From Halomonas urmiana (GTDB lineage: Bacteria; Pseudomonadota; Gammaproteobacteria; Pseudomonadales; Halomonadaceae), in the NCBI RefSeq assembly GCF_005780185.1, contig NZ_VBUI01000011.1:1-64000 (forward strand): 64,000 bases of DNA. Reading direction: 5' to 3'. Both the position numbers and the translations under genes were made by a program. The notes under the pieces are model-generated. The model worked only from the letters and a program-made list of their open reading frames with translations, was not told where the DNA came from and searched no databases. Shown here piece by piece: positions 1 through 11,578 of the stretch. Each line of letters begins with the position of its first letter. The stretch's first letter is position 1.

Positions 1-60
1 GAGCGTGACGCGGCGGTGACACGGCACCCCGGGGTGCCACTCTCACGCCACGCTCTCAGC
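1..60. terminator. Hairpin region downstream of the lactate operon
   Basis: This stretch lies just past the stop of the leftward lactate dehydrogenase gene. It contains the perfect palindrome GGCACCCCGGGGTGCC at 23-38, and bases 1-7 are complementary to bases 49-55, so a long stem can form. There is no obvious T-run. It is a plausible operon-end terminator, but the window edge prevents a full reading. Confidence 0.4.
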
Positions 61-91
61 ACTCGCCGCGCTTATCCTCGGGGAGCACCTT

Positions 92-2934
<2,843 letters not shown>

Positions 2935-2938
<4 letters not shown>

Positions 2939-3624
2939 GCCGTGCCCCCCGCATCTCCCGCCGCGGCGCCGGCATGGCGGACGAGGACGATGAGCTCCCG
3001 CGGGCCGTGGACGCCGTAGGCCAGGGTCTGCTCGATGTCCGCCGTCTTGCTCGGCCCCGAGATTAGCAGGGCGTTGGTGGGCATGCCGCCGGCCCAGCCA
3101 CGGGACTCGATGACGTCGAAGAAGGTGTCCTCGATGGCGTCGGCCTCCAGCACGGCGATATGCACGGGCGGCACCAGGCTGAGCCGGCGCGGCTCGTCCG
3201 GGGTCGGCCAGAGCCACAGGCTGCCGGTCTCGGCGATCGCGCCGCCCACCGAAGTCAGGCCGGCATCGACTCGGTCGAACTGCTCGCGCTGCCAGGTCTC
3301 GATGTCGCGGTCGACATCAACCAGCTCGACCTCGGTATCAACCAGGGCCGCGCGCGCCTCGGCGGCCACCGGGTGCTCGCGCCCCAGCGCCAGGCGATTC
3401 ACGCCCCTGTCGGATAGCAGCTTGGCCAGCGCCCGGGTCCAGTCGTCCCGGGTGACGTGCACCACCTCGCCATGCACCGAGGTGATCAGCCGCTCGAAGC
3501 GCGCCAGGCGCTCCTCGGCGCTCCAGTCGCGCCCGGTCACGACGGCGAAGTCGCTCTCGGGGGCGGTGAGCGGGCCGTCGGCGCGCTCGCGCAGCCGCTT
3601 GAGGATGGTCTCGCGCGCACTCAT
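2935..3624 (-). CDS. lutC: LUD-domain protein LutC/LldG
   Basis: This 229-residue protein carries the LUD domain and is the third subunit of the LutABC (LldEFG) L-lactate oxidation complex, where it probably helps assemble or complete the iron-sulfur electron path. The family pattern GGAIAETGSLWL is visible near residue 130, and HIAVLEADAIED follows it. No cysteine cluster is present, as expected for LutC. The start ATG overlaps the lutB stop as ATGA, and its own stop overlaps the ATG of the dehydrogenase in the same way, so translation is probably coupled along the operon. The length is normal for the family. Confidence 0.88.
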
Positions 3625-5111
3625 GAGCCGTTGTCTCCCTTGGTGTTCCCCGTGGTATTACCGGTGTCCTGGTCGGCGTCCTTGCCGGCGCGGTGCCGCT
3701 TCACCAGGGCGTGCAGCGTGGTGCCGGCCGGCTTGGGCGCGCTGCGATGGTCGGTCCAGACGCCTAGCCTCGAGGGCGCCAGCGCCCGCAGCTTGCCGGC
3801 CACCGCCGTGCCGCCCCGCCAGGCGGCGGGATGGGTGGCCAGCCACTGGAAGCCCTTCCAGGCCGCGGCCTCCTTGCGGGTGCGCTTGGCGCCGGCGCCG
3901 GGCACGTTGCCGCGACCCTCGCCCACCGACTCTTGGCGCAGGCGTACCAGCAGGTCGGGAATCGGGATCTTGACCGGGCAGACCTCGCCGCAGGCGCCGC
4001 ACAGGCTGGAGGCCGTGGGCAGGTCCTTGGTCTCCTCGAGGCCCATCAGGTGCGGCATCAGGATGCTGCCGATGGGGCCCGGATAGGTGGTGCCGTAGGT
4101 GTGGCCGCCGACTCGGGTGTAGACCGGGCAGTGGTTCATGCAGGCGCCGCAGCGGATGCAGCGCAGGGTGTCGAGCAGCTCGTCGTCCTGATAGATGTTC
4201 GAGCGGCCGTTGTCGACCAGCACCAGGTGCACCTCCTCGGGACCGTCATGCTCGTCCGACTGGCGGGGCGCACTGATCATGTTGAAGTAGGTGGTCACGT
4301 GCTGGCCGGTGGCCGAGCGCGAGAGCAGGGCGTAGAGCGGCGGCACGTCGCGCAGCTGCTCGACCACCTTCTCGATGCCGGTCACGGCAATGTGCACCGG
4401 CGGCACCGTGGTGGTCATCCGGCCGTTGCCCTCGTTCTCGACGAGGCACAGGGTGCCGGTCTCGGCGACCGCGAAGTTCACGCCCGAGATGCCGACGTCC
4501 GCCGACATGAAGCGCTCGCGCAGCTGGGAGCGGGCCGCCGCAGTCATGGTATCGACGTCCCGGGTCCGCTCGATGCCAGTCTTGTCGTGCATGATGCCGG
4601 CGATCTCGTCGGTATTGAGGTGGATCGCCGGCATGATGATGTGCGAGGGGGTCTGCTCATTGAGCTGCACCAGGTACTCACCGAGATCGGACTCCAGCGC
4701 CTCGATGCCCGCTGCCTCGAGGTGGGCGTTGAGGTGCATCTCCTCGGTGACCATCGACTTGCCCTTGATCACCGCCTTGGCCTCGCGCGCCTCGCAGAGC
4801 TCGCGGATGATCCGGCAGGCCTGCTCGCCGTCCTCGGCCCAGTGCACGCGGATGCCGTTGGCCTGGCAGTTGGTCTCCAGCTGCTCGAGCAGGTCGGGCA
4901 GCTTCGCCAGCGCCCGCAGGCGGATGTTGGCACCCAGCTCGCGCAGGGCCTCCAAGTCCCAGTCGCCGAAGACGTCGCGGCGCTTGGCCATCAGCCCATC
5001 CATGGCGCTGCGGAAGTTGGCCCGGATCTGGGGGTTGCCCAGGGCGTCGTGGGCCTGGCGATGGAATTCGCGGGGGGTATAGGTCTGGACACCCGGAGTC
5101 GGTACGCTCAT
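3621..5111 (-). CDS. lutB: Iron-sulfur LUD protein LutB/LldF
   Basis: This 496-residue protein has an N-terminal LUD domain, two 4Fe-4S ferredoxin motifs and a DUF3390-like C-terminal tail. The clusters are CIRCGACMNHCPVY near residue 315 and CGACGEVCPVKIP near 369. In LutABC it is the electron-carrying subunit for L-lactate to pyruvate oxidation. The open frame extends upstream to 5324, but the ATG at 5111 overlaps the lutA stop (ATGA), and the upstream translation is lutA out of frame. It sits second in the operon. Confidence 0.9.
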   Translation of the reverse strand: MSVPTPGVQTYTPREFHRQAHDALGNPQIRANFRSAMDGLMAKRRDVFGDWDLEALRELGANIRLRALAKLPDLLEQLETNCQANGIRVHWAEDGEQACRIIRELCEAREAKAVIKGKSMVTEEMHLNAHLEAAGIEALESDLGEYLVQLNEQTPSHIIMPAIHLNTDEIAGIMHDKTGIERTRDVDTMTAAARSQLRERFMSADVGISGVNFAVAETGTLCLVENEGNGRMTTTVPPVHIAVTGIEKVVEQLRDVPPLYALLSRSATGQHVTTYFNMISAPRQSDEHDGPEEVHLVLVDNGRSNIYQDDELLDTLRCIRCGACMNHCPVYTRVGGHTYGTTYPGPIGSILMPHLMGLEETKDLPTASSLCGACGEVCPVKIPIPDLLVRLRQESVGEGRGNVPGAGAKRTRKEAAAWKGFQWLATHPAAWRGGTAVAGKLRALAPSRLGVWTDHRSAPKPAGTTLHALVKRHRAGKDADQDTGNTTGNTKGDNGS

Positions 5112-5863
5112 GAGGACCTCCGCCACAGGTAGCTGGCGATGTGCTCGCCGGTCACGGCCTTCTGCTGGTGCGCGAAGCGCCCGCCGATGTTCATCAGGCA
5201 GCCGCAGTCGGAGGTGACGAAGCGCTCGGCCCCGGCCGCTTCGATGGCCTGAGTCTTGTCCTCGACCATCGCCGCGGAGACCTCGGGATGGCGAACGGCG
5301 AAGGTGCCGCCGAAGCCGCAGCACTCGGCCGGGCGCGCCTGCTCGACGAGCTCGACCTCGCCCAGCTGGGCGAGCAATGCCGGGCCGGTCTCGGCCAGCC
5401 CCATCTCGCGCCGTGCGCTGCAGGAGGTGTGCATGGCCACCTTCTCCGGCGCGCCGCGATCATCGAGCCTCAGGTGGCAGACATGCACCAGGAACTCGGT
5501 CAGCTCGAAGACGCGCCCGGCGACCTCACTGGCCTGGGCTTCCTCGCCGGTGCCGGCGAACAGCTGGGGATAGTGGGTGCGCATCATGCCGCCGCAGGAG
5601 CCGGAGGGCACCACGATCGGCCAGGGCTCGGGGAAGAGGTCGAGCTGGGCCGCCGCCACGGCGCGCGCCTCGTGCTGGTAGCCGGAGGTGTAGGCCGGCT
5701 GGCCGCAGCAGGTCTGGTCCTCGGGGAAGAGCACCTCGATGCCCTCGCGTTCGAGCAGGCGAATGCCGTCGAGGCCGGCCTCGGGATAGAAGAGGTCGAT
5801 CAGGCAGGTGCCGAAGAAGTAGACCTTCTCGGGCTTGGGCGGGTAGAGCTTGACTGGCGTCAT
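5108..5863 (-). CDS. lutA: CCG-domain Fe-S oxidoreductase LutA/LldE
   Basis: This 251-residue protein has two CCG domains, with TCCGQPAY near residue 50 and ECCGFGGTF near 179. These motifs bind an iron-sulfur cluster in LutA/GlcF/HdrB-like subunits. It is the first gene of the leftward lactate operon. The chosen ATG at 5863 is preceded on the coding strand by AGGA at suitable distance, and the protein then begins MTPVKLYPPKPEKVYFFGTC, a typical LutA start. A longer in-frame start to 5962 would run through the operator and lacks a ribosome-binding site. Confidence 0.88.
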   Translation of the reverse strand: MTPVKLYPPKPEKVYFFGTCLIDLFYPEAGLDGIRLLEREGIEVLFPEDQTCCGQPAYTSGYQHEARAVAAAQLDLFPEPWPIVVPSGSCGGMMRTHYPQLFAGTGEEAQASEVAGRVFELTEFLVHVCHLRLDDRGAPEKVAMHTSCSARREMGLAETGPALLAQLGEVELVEQARPAECCGFGGTFAVRHPEVSAAMVEDKTQAIEAAGAERFVTSDCGCLMNIGGRFAHQQKAVTGEHIASYLWRRSS

Positions 5864-5947
5864 GGGCAGGGTCCTGGGCAGCGCACACCTCGTGGCAGCG
5901 CCGCGCTGAGCTCGTTGATCCAGACGGTGGCCATCCAGACGTTGGTA

Positions 5948-5964
5948 AATTGGTAAAACCAATT
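5948..5964. promoter_or_regulatory. LldR/PdhR-like operator 1
   Basis: AATTGGTAAAACCAATT is a near-perfect palindrome. It has the TGGT-N3-ACCA core seen in operators of FadR-family lactate and pyruvate regulators. It lies just downstream of the predicted start of the lut transcript, where a bound repressor would block transcription. Confidence 0.65.
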
Positions 5965-5983
5965 GACTCTAAGGTATTGGCGC

Positions 5984-6012
5984 ACAGTATGAGGCGCCGA
6001 TCCCAGTGTCAA
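5984..6012 (-). promoter_or_regulatory. Predicted sigma-70 promoter of the lut operon
   Basis: On the minus strand there is a consensus -35 box TTGACA (6007-6012 on plus as TGTCAA), a 17-base spacer and a weak -10 box TACTGT (5984-5989). Transcription would begin near 5977, immediately before the palindromic operator at 5948-5964. Confidence 0.55.
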
Positions 6013-6051
6013 ACCTGACACCCCCACTGGACAGCTCAACCCCCCTATACT

Positions 6052-6063
6052 TTGGTATACCCT
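6052..6063. promoter_or_regulatory. LldR-like half-conserved operator 2
   Basis: The sequence TTGGTATACCCT contains the perfect palindrome GGTATACC (6054-6061), related to the TTGGT...ACCAA sites on either side. It lies in the middle of the divergent lut/regulator gap and could be a secondary site. Confidence 0.4.
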
Positions 6064-6147
6064 TTTCAATGCCCGACCTAAGCCTTTGACGCAGCGCAAG
6101 AAACCTCACAACGTCGAGACGTCTGGCGGCGAGGTTGATCGCCACGT

Positions 6148-6160
6148 TTGGTAATACCAA
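6148..6160. promoter_or_regulatory. LldR-like operator 3
   Basis: TTGGTAATACCAA is an inverted repeat with a 3-base centre and the same half-site as the operator at 5948-5964. It lies about 50 bases before the regulator start codon, consistent with autoregulation. Confidence 0.6.
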
Positions 6161-6211
6161 TTCGTCCCCTTTACCATGCCGATTCTCGCCACGTTTCACG
6201 GAGCGCCCACC

Positions 6212-6985
6212 ATGGCCTACCACCCCGTCCAGCAGCCGCGCCTCGCCGACGTCATCACCGAGCGTCTCGAGGCCCTGATCCTCGAGGGCAGCCTGCGACC
6301 CGGCCAGCGCCTGCCGCCGGAGCGCGAGTTGGCCGAGCGCTTCGGCGTCTCGCGACCCTCCCTGCGCGAGGCCATCCAGAAACTCTCGGCCCGCGGGCTG
6401 CTGACCAGCCGGCAGGGCGGCGGCACCTTCATCAGCGAGGAGCTCAACAGCGGCTACAGCGACCCGCTGCTGGAGATGCTCGCCCGTCACGGCGAGTTCC
6501 ATCTCGACCTGCTGGAGTTCCGCGATGCCATGGAGGGCATCTCCGCCTACTACGCTGCGCTGCGCTCCACGCCCACCGACAAGGCGCTGCTGATCTCGCG
6601 CTTCGAGGAGCTCGAGGCCTGTTTCAAGGGCCACGACCCGGTGCTGGAGGCACGTGCCGATGCGGCCTTCCATATGGCCATCGCCGAATCGGCCCACAAC
6701 GTCCTGCTGCTGCACACCATCCGCGGGATCTTCCACCTGCTGGAGAAGAGCATCGTCGACAACCTGGCCCACCTGTTCGAGAAGCCCGAGTCACGCCCAC
6801 GGCTGATGGAACAGCACCGCGCCCTGCTCGACGCCATCCTCGAGGGGCGCGCCGAAGACGCCCGGGCCAGGGCCCACGAGCACCTGGTGTTCGTCGAGGA
6901 GAGCCTGCTCGAGGTCGAGCGCGCCGAGACCCGGGCCCAGCGCGCCCTGCGCCGCTCCCAGGTCATGCCCGCCGACTCCCACTGA
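6212..6985 (+). CDS. GntR/FadR-family (FCD) regulator of lactate use
   Basis: This is a 257-residue transcription factor. The N-terminal winged helix (residues about 8-75) includes PGQRLPPERELAERFGVSRP and SREAI-type recognition elements, and the FCD ligand-binding domain follows. It is divergent from the lut operon, and the gap holds three TTGGT/ACCAA-type palindromes, so it most likely represses lut in the absence of lactate, like LldR. The ATG at 6212 is preferred because GGAG precedes it. An in-frame ATG at 6176 has no good ribosome-binding site. PdhR-like function is the main alternative. Confidence 0.8.
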   Translation: MAYHPVQQPRLADVITERLEALILEGSLRPGQRLPPERELAERFGVSRPSLREAIQKLSARGLLTSRQGGGTFISEELNSGYSDPLLEMLARHGEFHLDLLEFRDAMEGISAYYAALRSTPTDKALLISRFEELEACFKGHDPVLEARADAAFHMAIAESAHNVLLLHTIRGIFHLLEKSIVDNLAHLFEKPESRPRLMEQHRALLDAILEGRAEDARARAHEHLVFVEESLLEVERAETRAQRALRRSQVMPADSH

Positions 6986-6995
6986 GGCCCCGGTC

Positions 6996-8900
6996 ATGCC
7001 GACATCGCCTCGCGGCCGCGGCGTTCGCCGCCTGCTCTGGGTGCTGGCCCTGCTGGGGCTCGTGCTCGCCATGTGGCAGGCCGCCCAGCTGGCCCGCGAC
7101 CAGGCCCTGGCGCAACTGCGCCAGGACGCCGAGAACGAGCTGAGGCTCTCCGCCGAGGGCCTGGTCGGCCACCTGTCGCGTCACGACTACCTCCCCGAAC
7201 TGCTCGCCTCCCGCGAGATGGTCAAGCGCTTCCTGGCCGCTCCCGAGGCCCAGGACGCGATGCCGCTCAACCGCCTGCTGGACCGCTTCCGCGCCACCGC
7301 CGGGGTCTCCGACGTCTACCTGCTCGACCGCCACGGCGACACCCTGGCGGCCAGCAACTGGCATCGCCCCAAGACCTTCATCGGCCAGAACTACGCCTTC
7401 CGCCGCTATTTCCAGGAGGCGATCGCCGGCCGTCCCGGGCGCTTCTACGGCCTCGGCGTGCAGTCCCGCGAGCGCGGCTACTACTTCTCGGCGCCGGTGT
7501 GGCTGGAGGAGACCGACCCCGACGCCAGCGCCGATGGCGTCATGGTGGTGAAGGTGCTGCTCGATACCGTGGAGGCGGGCTGGGCCGAGCAGGACGCCGA
7601 GCTGCTGGTCATCGACGGCGACGACATCATCTTCATGGCCAGCCGCCCGGAGCTGCGCATGAAGGCCCTGCGGCCGCTCTCCGGCGAGGCGCGCCAGGCG
7701 CTGCTGGCGACCCGCCGCTACGCCGACGAGCCCCTCGCCGCCTCCGGCATCGAATTTCTCGATGGCCGCGAGGACGTCGGCCAGCGGATCGGCTTTCAGC
7801 ACGGCCCGCTGGCCGATACCGAGTTCCTCGGGCTGTCGCGCGCCATGCCGGACTTCGGCTGGCGGATGCAGATCCTCACTTCGCTGGCCCCGGTGACCCA
7901 GGCCCAGTGGCTGGCCGCCCTGCTGGCCGGTGGCCTCTATGGCGTGGTGGTGCTGGCCGGCGGCATCGGCTGGCAGCGCCTGCGGCTGCGCCGCGAGCGC
8001 GAGCAGTTCGCCGAGCGCGAGCGCCGCACCCTGGCCCGGGCCCGCGACGAGCTGGAGCGCAACGTCCAGCGCCGCACCCGCGACCTGGTCGAGACCAACG
8101 AGCGACTCTCCGGTGAGATCGAGGAGCGCCGGCTGGCCGAGGAGCGCCTGCGCCAGACCCGCGACGAACTCATCCAGGCGGCCAAGCTGGCCGTACTCGG
8201 ACAGCTTGCCGCGGGCATCAACCACGAGCTCAACCAGCCCCTGGCGGCGATTCGTGCCTATGCCGAGAACGCCAGCGCCTTCCTCGAACGCGGTCGCATC
8301 GAGGCGACGAGCGGCAACCTGGCGCAGATCATCGAGCTCACCGAGCGCATGGCGGAGATCAGTGCCCAGCTCCGCCAGTTCTCGCGCAAGAGCGGCGACC
8401 GGCCCACCAGCGTGTCGGTCCCGGCCTGTTTCGACTACGCCCTGCGCCTCTTCCAGTCACGGCTGCGCGAAAGCGGCGTCGCGGTCGAACGCGACTGGCC
8501 TGAGGCCGAGGCCTGGGTGCGCGCCGACCTGGTGCGCCTGGAGCAGGTGCTGGTCAACCTGATCGGCAACGCCCTGCAGGCCATGAGCCAGACGCCGGCA
8601 CCGCGGCTACGCCTGATCATCGAGCCGGCCGGCGAGACGGTGAGGATCCGTGTCACCGACAACGGCCCCGGCATCGCCGCCGAGCACCTCGGGCAGATCT
8701 TCGAGCCCTTCTTCACCACCAAGTCGCCGGGCAACGGCCTGGGGCTGGGTCTCTCGATCTCGGCGCGCATCATCGACGACCTGGGCGGCGAGCTGACGGC
8801 GGACCGGGCCCCCGGCGGCGGCGCCCGCTTCACCATTACCCTGCCCCGTGCGGCCGGCACCGGCGAGCCACGGACCAAGGAGCACGATACCCATGCATGA
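6996..8900 (+). CDS. DctB-type sensor histidine kinase
   Basis: This 634-residue membrane kinase has a transmembrane helix near residues 9-28, a roughly 280-residue periplasmic sensor of the double-Cache type, a second helix near 306-328, a coiled coil, a HisKA domain with the phosphoacceptor in GINHELNQPLAAI (His about 410), and an HATPase domain with DNGPGI and GNGLGLGLSI. This is the architecture of DctB, which senses C4-dicarboxylates or related acids and phosphorylates DctD. It lies 10 bases after the lut regulator gene and overlaps the response-regulator gene by 8 bases. The true ligand is unknown; lactate or another organic acid is possible from context. Confidence 0.83.
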   Translation: MPTSPRGRGVRRLLWVLALLGLVLAMWQAAQLARDQALAQLRQDAENELRLSAEGLVGHLSRHDYLPELLASREMVKRFLAAPEAQDAMPLNRLLDRFRATAGVSDVYLLDRHGDTLAASNWHRPKTFIGQNYAFRRYFQEAIAGRPGRFYGLGVQSRERGYYFSAPVWLEETDPDASADGVMVVKVLLDTVEAGWAEQDAELLVIDGDDIIFMASRPELRMKALRPLSGEARQALLATRRYADEPLAASGIEFLDGREDVGQRIGFQHGPLADTEFLGLSRAMPDFGWRMQILTSLAPVTQAQWLAALLAGGLYGVVVLAGGIGWQRLRLRREREQFAERERRTLARARDELERNVQRRTRDLVETNERLSGEIEERRLAEERLRQTRDELIQAAKLAVLGQLAAGINHELNQPLAAIRAYAENASAFLERGRIEATSGNLAQIIELTERMAEISAQLRQFSRKSGDRPTSVSVPACFDYALRLFQSRLRESGVAVERDWPEAEAWVRADLVRLEQVLVNLIGNALQAMSQTPAPRLRLIIEPAGETVRIRVTDNGPGIAAEHLGQIFEPFFTTKSPGNGLGLGLSISARIIDDLGGELTADRAPGGGARFTITLPRAAGTGEPRTKEHDTHA

Positions 8901-10275
8901 CCCGGCGACCCTCCCGGTGATGATCATCGACGATGAGGCGCACCTGCGCATCACCGCCGGCCAGACCCTCGAGCTGGCCGGCTACGCCCCGCAGGCCTTC
9001 GATAGCGCCGAGGCCGCCCTGGCGGCCCTGACCCCGGACTTCCCCGGGGTGGTCGTCAGCGACATCCGCATGCCCGGCATGGACGGCATGGCGCTGCTGC
9101 GCGAGGTGAGAAGCCGCGACCCCGACCTGCCGGTGATCCTGATCACCGGCCACGGCGATATCTCCACGGCCGTGGAGGCGATGCGCGAGGGCGCCTGGGA
9201 CTTCCTCGAGAAGCCCTTCCCCGGCGAACGGCTGGTCGAAATGGTCCGCCGCGGCGTCGACAAGCGCCGCCTGAGCCTGGAGAACCGCGCCCTCAAGGCC
9301 GAGCTCGAAGCCCAGCAGTCGGCGCCGGGGCCGCGCCTGGTGGGCCGCACCCCGGCCATTCAGCGCCTCGCCTCGATGGTTCAGCGCATCAGCCAGGTCG
9401 AGACCGACGTGCTACTGTTCGGCGAGACCGGGGCCGGCAAGGACCTGGTGGCTCGGGCCATCCACGAGCGCAGCCGCCGCAGCGGACGCCCTTTCGTGGC
9501 CATCAACTGCGGCGCGGTGCCCGAGAGCATCATCGAGTCGGAACTGTTCGGCCATGAGAAGGGCGCCTTCACCGGAGCCGTGGAGCGGCGCATCGGCAAG
9601 TTCGAGCACGCCGAGGGCGGCACGGTGTTCCTCGACGAGATCGAGTCGATGCCGCTGGCCCTGCAGGTCAAGCTGCTACGCGTGCTGCAGGAGCGCTCCG
9701 TCGAGCGCCTCGGCGCCAACGTACCGGTGCCGCTGGACCTGCGGGTGATCGCCGCCACCAAGGTCGATCTCAAGGCCGCGGCCGAAGCGGGCCGCTTCCG
9801 CGAGGACCTCTACTACCGGCTCGAGGTGGTCACCCTGCCGATCCCCCCGCTGCGCGACCGCCGCGAGGACATCCCGCTGCTGTTCCAGCATTTCGCCGTG
9901 GTGGCCGCCAACCGCAGCGGGCTGGAGGCGCCGCCGGTGGATGCCGGCGGGATCTCGGTGCTACTCGCCCACGACTGGCCGGGCAACGTGCGCGAGCTCA
10001 GGAACCTCGCCGAGCGCTATGTACTGCTCGGCGCCACCTGCGACTATCGCCTCGACGCTCTGCTGCGGGGCGTGGGCCACGATACCGGCGACCTGGCGCT
10101 GCCCCAGCAGGTGGAGCTGTTCGAGAAGAGCCTGATCGACCAGGCCTTGGCCCGCCATCGCGGCCGGGTCTCCGAGGCCTGCGAGCAGCTCGGTCTGCCC
10201 CGCAAGACCCTCTACGACAAACTCAGGAAGTACGACCTCAAGGCCGAGGACTATCGCCAGAGCGAGGCGCTCTGA
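8893..10275 (+). CDS. DctD-type sigma-54-dependent response regulator
   Basis: This 460-residue NtrC-family activator has an N-terminal receiver domain with phosphoacceptor Asp57 (VVVSDIRMPG), an AAA+ domain with Walker A GETGAGKD, the sigma-54 contact loop GAFTGA near residue 225, Walker B VFLDEIES, and a C-terminal Fis-type helix-turn-helix. It partners the overlapping DctB-type kinase. Its target promoter must be sigma-54 dependent. A good candidate in this window lies upstream of the TAXI TRAP operon at 17432-17447, although the usual target, a TRAP or permease gene elsewhere, cannot be excluded. Its 3' end overlaps the convergent YdjM-like gene by 25 bases. Confidence 0.87.
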   Translation: MHDPATLPVMIIDDEAHLRITAGQTLELAGYAPQAFDSAEAALAALTPDFPGVVVSDIRMPGMDGMALLREVRSRDPDLPVILITGHGDISTAVEAMREGAWDFLEKPFPGERLVEMVRRGVDKRRLSLENRALKAELEAQQSAPGPRLVGRTPAIQRLASMVQRISQVETDVLLFGETGAGKDLVARAIHERSRRSGRPFVAINCGAVPESIIESELFGHEKGAFTGAVERRIGKFEHAEGGTVFLDEIESMPLALQVKLLRVLQERSVERLGANVPVPLDLRVIAATKVDLKAAAEAGRFREDLYYRLEVVTLPIPPLRDRREDIPLLFQHFAVVAANRSGLEAPPVDAGGISVLLAHDWPGNVRELRNLAERYVLLGATCDYRLDALLRGVGHDTGDLALPQQVELFEKSLIDQALARHRGRVSEACEQLGLPRKTLYDKLRKYDLKAEDYRQSEAL

Positions 10276-10922
10276 AGCAGCAACTCGCGCAGCGGCCCCC
10301 AGGGCGGCAGCCAGGGCGTGAGGGCGATGGCCAGCAGCAGCATGAGCCCAGAGTTCAGCGGTTCACGGTAAGCGAACAGCTTGAAGGCACTGCCGAAGGA
10401 GCGCTTCAGGCGCGCATCGGTGAGGTCGACGCTGTACAGCTCGTCAAGCAGCAGATGGATGCAGCAGCCCAGCACCAGCGCCAGGCCCTGGGCCCAGGCC
10501 AGCTCGGCCTCCAGTTCCAGCAGGCGGTAGCTGCCCGCGCTGGTGGCCAGCCCGCACAGGCCCGCGGCCAGCAGTGAGTGCCAGATGCCACGATGCACGG
10601 AGAAGCGCTTGAAGATCGGACTCAGGACGTAGCGCACCCCGATGTAGAGGCCACCGCAGGCCACCAGCAGCGCCCCCAGATTCAGCCAGGGACTCAACAG
10701 CAGCGCCCCGGCCACCACGACCAGCACGGCCATCACGCCGAAGATCAGCCTTACGGCATGGGAGTGGTCGGAATCAATGTCGGGCAGGACGCCACCGAAG
10801 GCCACCAGCACCGCCAGCGGCAAGGCCTGGCCGGGGGTCCACAGCGCGGCCTGCCAGCCGGCCAGGGCCAGGAGCACGCCACCTCCCGCGGCGGTACTGA
10901 TATGGGTACGGAAATTGGCCAT
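10251..10922 (-). CDS. YdjM-family inner-membrane metal-dependent hydrolase
   Basis: This 223-residue multi-pass membrane protein belongs to the YdjM/DUF457 family (LexA-controlled inner-membrane protein in E. coli). Characteristic segments are the N-terminal FRTHISTAAG, GVLPDIDSDHSH (metal-ligand-like Asp/His), HRGIWHSLLA, and HLLLDELYS. Five to six hydrophobic helices are visible. The enzymatic activity of the family is not established. It is convergent with the response regulator. Confidence 0.75.
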   Translation of the reverse strand: MANFRTHISTAAGGGVLLALAGWQAALWTPGQALPLAVLVAFGGVLPDIDSDHSHAVRLIFGVMAVLVVVAGALLLSPWLNLGALLVACGGLYIGVRYVLSPIFKRFSVHRGIWHSLLAAGLCGLATSAGSYRLLELEAELAWAQGLALVLGCCIHLLLDELYSVDLTDARLKRSFGSAFKLFAYREPLNSGLMLLLAIALTPWLPPWGPLRELLLQSASLWR

Positions 10923-10998
10923 CCCGGGCGCCTCGATGAACTGGATAAACGTCCATATTATTGCCCAGAATGGCTCGATAGAACAATCGCTTGGCGGC

Positions 10999-11547
10999 TC
11001 AATCCAGGGCCGCGAGGTACTCGTCCTTCAACTTTACATAGTTGCCGGCGGTGTAGGGGAAGAAGGCACGCTCCTTCTCCTTGATCGGCCGCAGCGCCCT
11101 GGCCGGATTGCCGGCGTAGACGTGGCCGCTTTCCAGGTGCTTGCCGGGCGTCACCACGGCCCCGGCGGCGATGATCACCTCGTCCTCGACCACGGCGCCA
11201 TCCATGACGATGGCCCCCATGCCGACCAGAATGCGGCTGCCCAGGGTGGCCCCGTGCAGGATCGCCTTGTGACCGATGGTCACGTCGTCGCCGATGGTCA
11301 GCGGGAAGCCGTCGGGGTTGAAGTCGCTGGCGTGGGTGATGTGCAGCACGCTGCCGTCCTGGACGCTGACCCGCGCGCCGATGCGGATGCGGTGCATGTC
11401 GCCGCGGATCACCGTCATCGGCCACACCGAGCAGTCGTCGCCCAGCACCACGTCGCCCAGCACCATGCAGGCCGGGTCGATGTAGACCCGCTCGCCCAGC
11501 TGCGGCTCATGGCCCTGCCAGGGCCGCAGGCACTTTGCCTCGCTCAT
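10999..11547 (-). CDS. Gamma carbonic anhydrase-like hexapeptide-repeat protein
   Basis: This 182-residue left-handed beta-helix protein has hexapeptide repeats throughout and the likely zinc ligands His69 (VLHITHA), His93 (TIGHKA) and His98 (AILHGA), as in the CamH/YrdA group of gamma carbonic anhydrases. Actual carbonic anhydrase activity varies within the family. It lies 31 bases after the upstream transporter gene on the same strand and is probably cotranscribed with it. Confidence 0.83.
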   Translation of the reverse strand: MSEAKCLRPWQGHEPQLGERVYIDPACMVLGDVVLGDDCSVWPMTVIRGDMHRIRIGARVSVQDGSVLHITHASDFNPDGFPLTIGDDVTIGHKAILHGATLGSRILVGMGAIVMDGAVVEDEVIIAAGAVVTPGKHLESGHVYAGNPARALRPIKEKERAFFPYTAGNYVKLKDEYLAALD

Positions 11548-11578
11548 TGTTCACCTCGTGTTGTCAGATCAGGCTGGC

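Noticed and set aside
2939-3217. N-terminal extension of the lactate dehydrogenase
   Set aside because: The extension is lutC read in another frame, and the ATGA overlap at 2935-2938 marks the true start.
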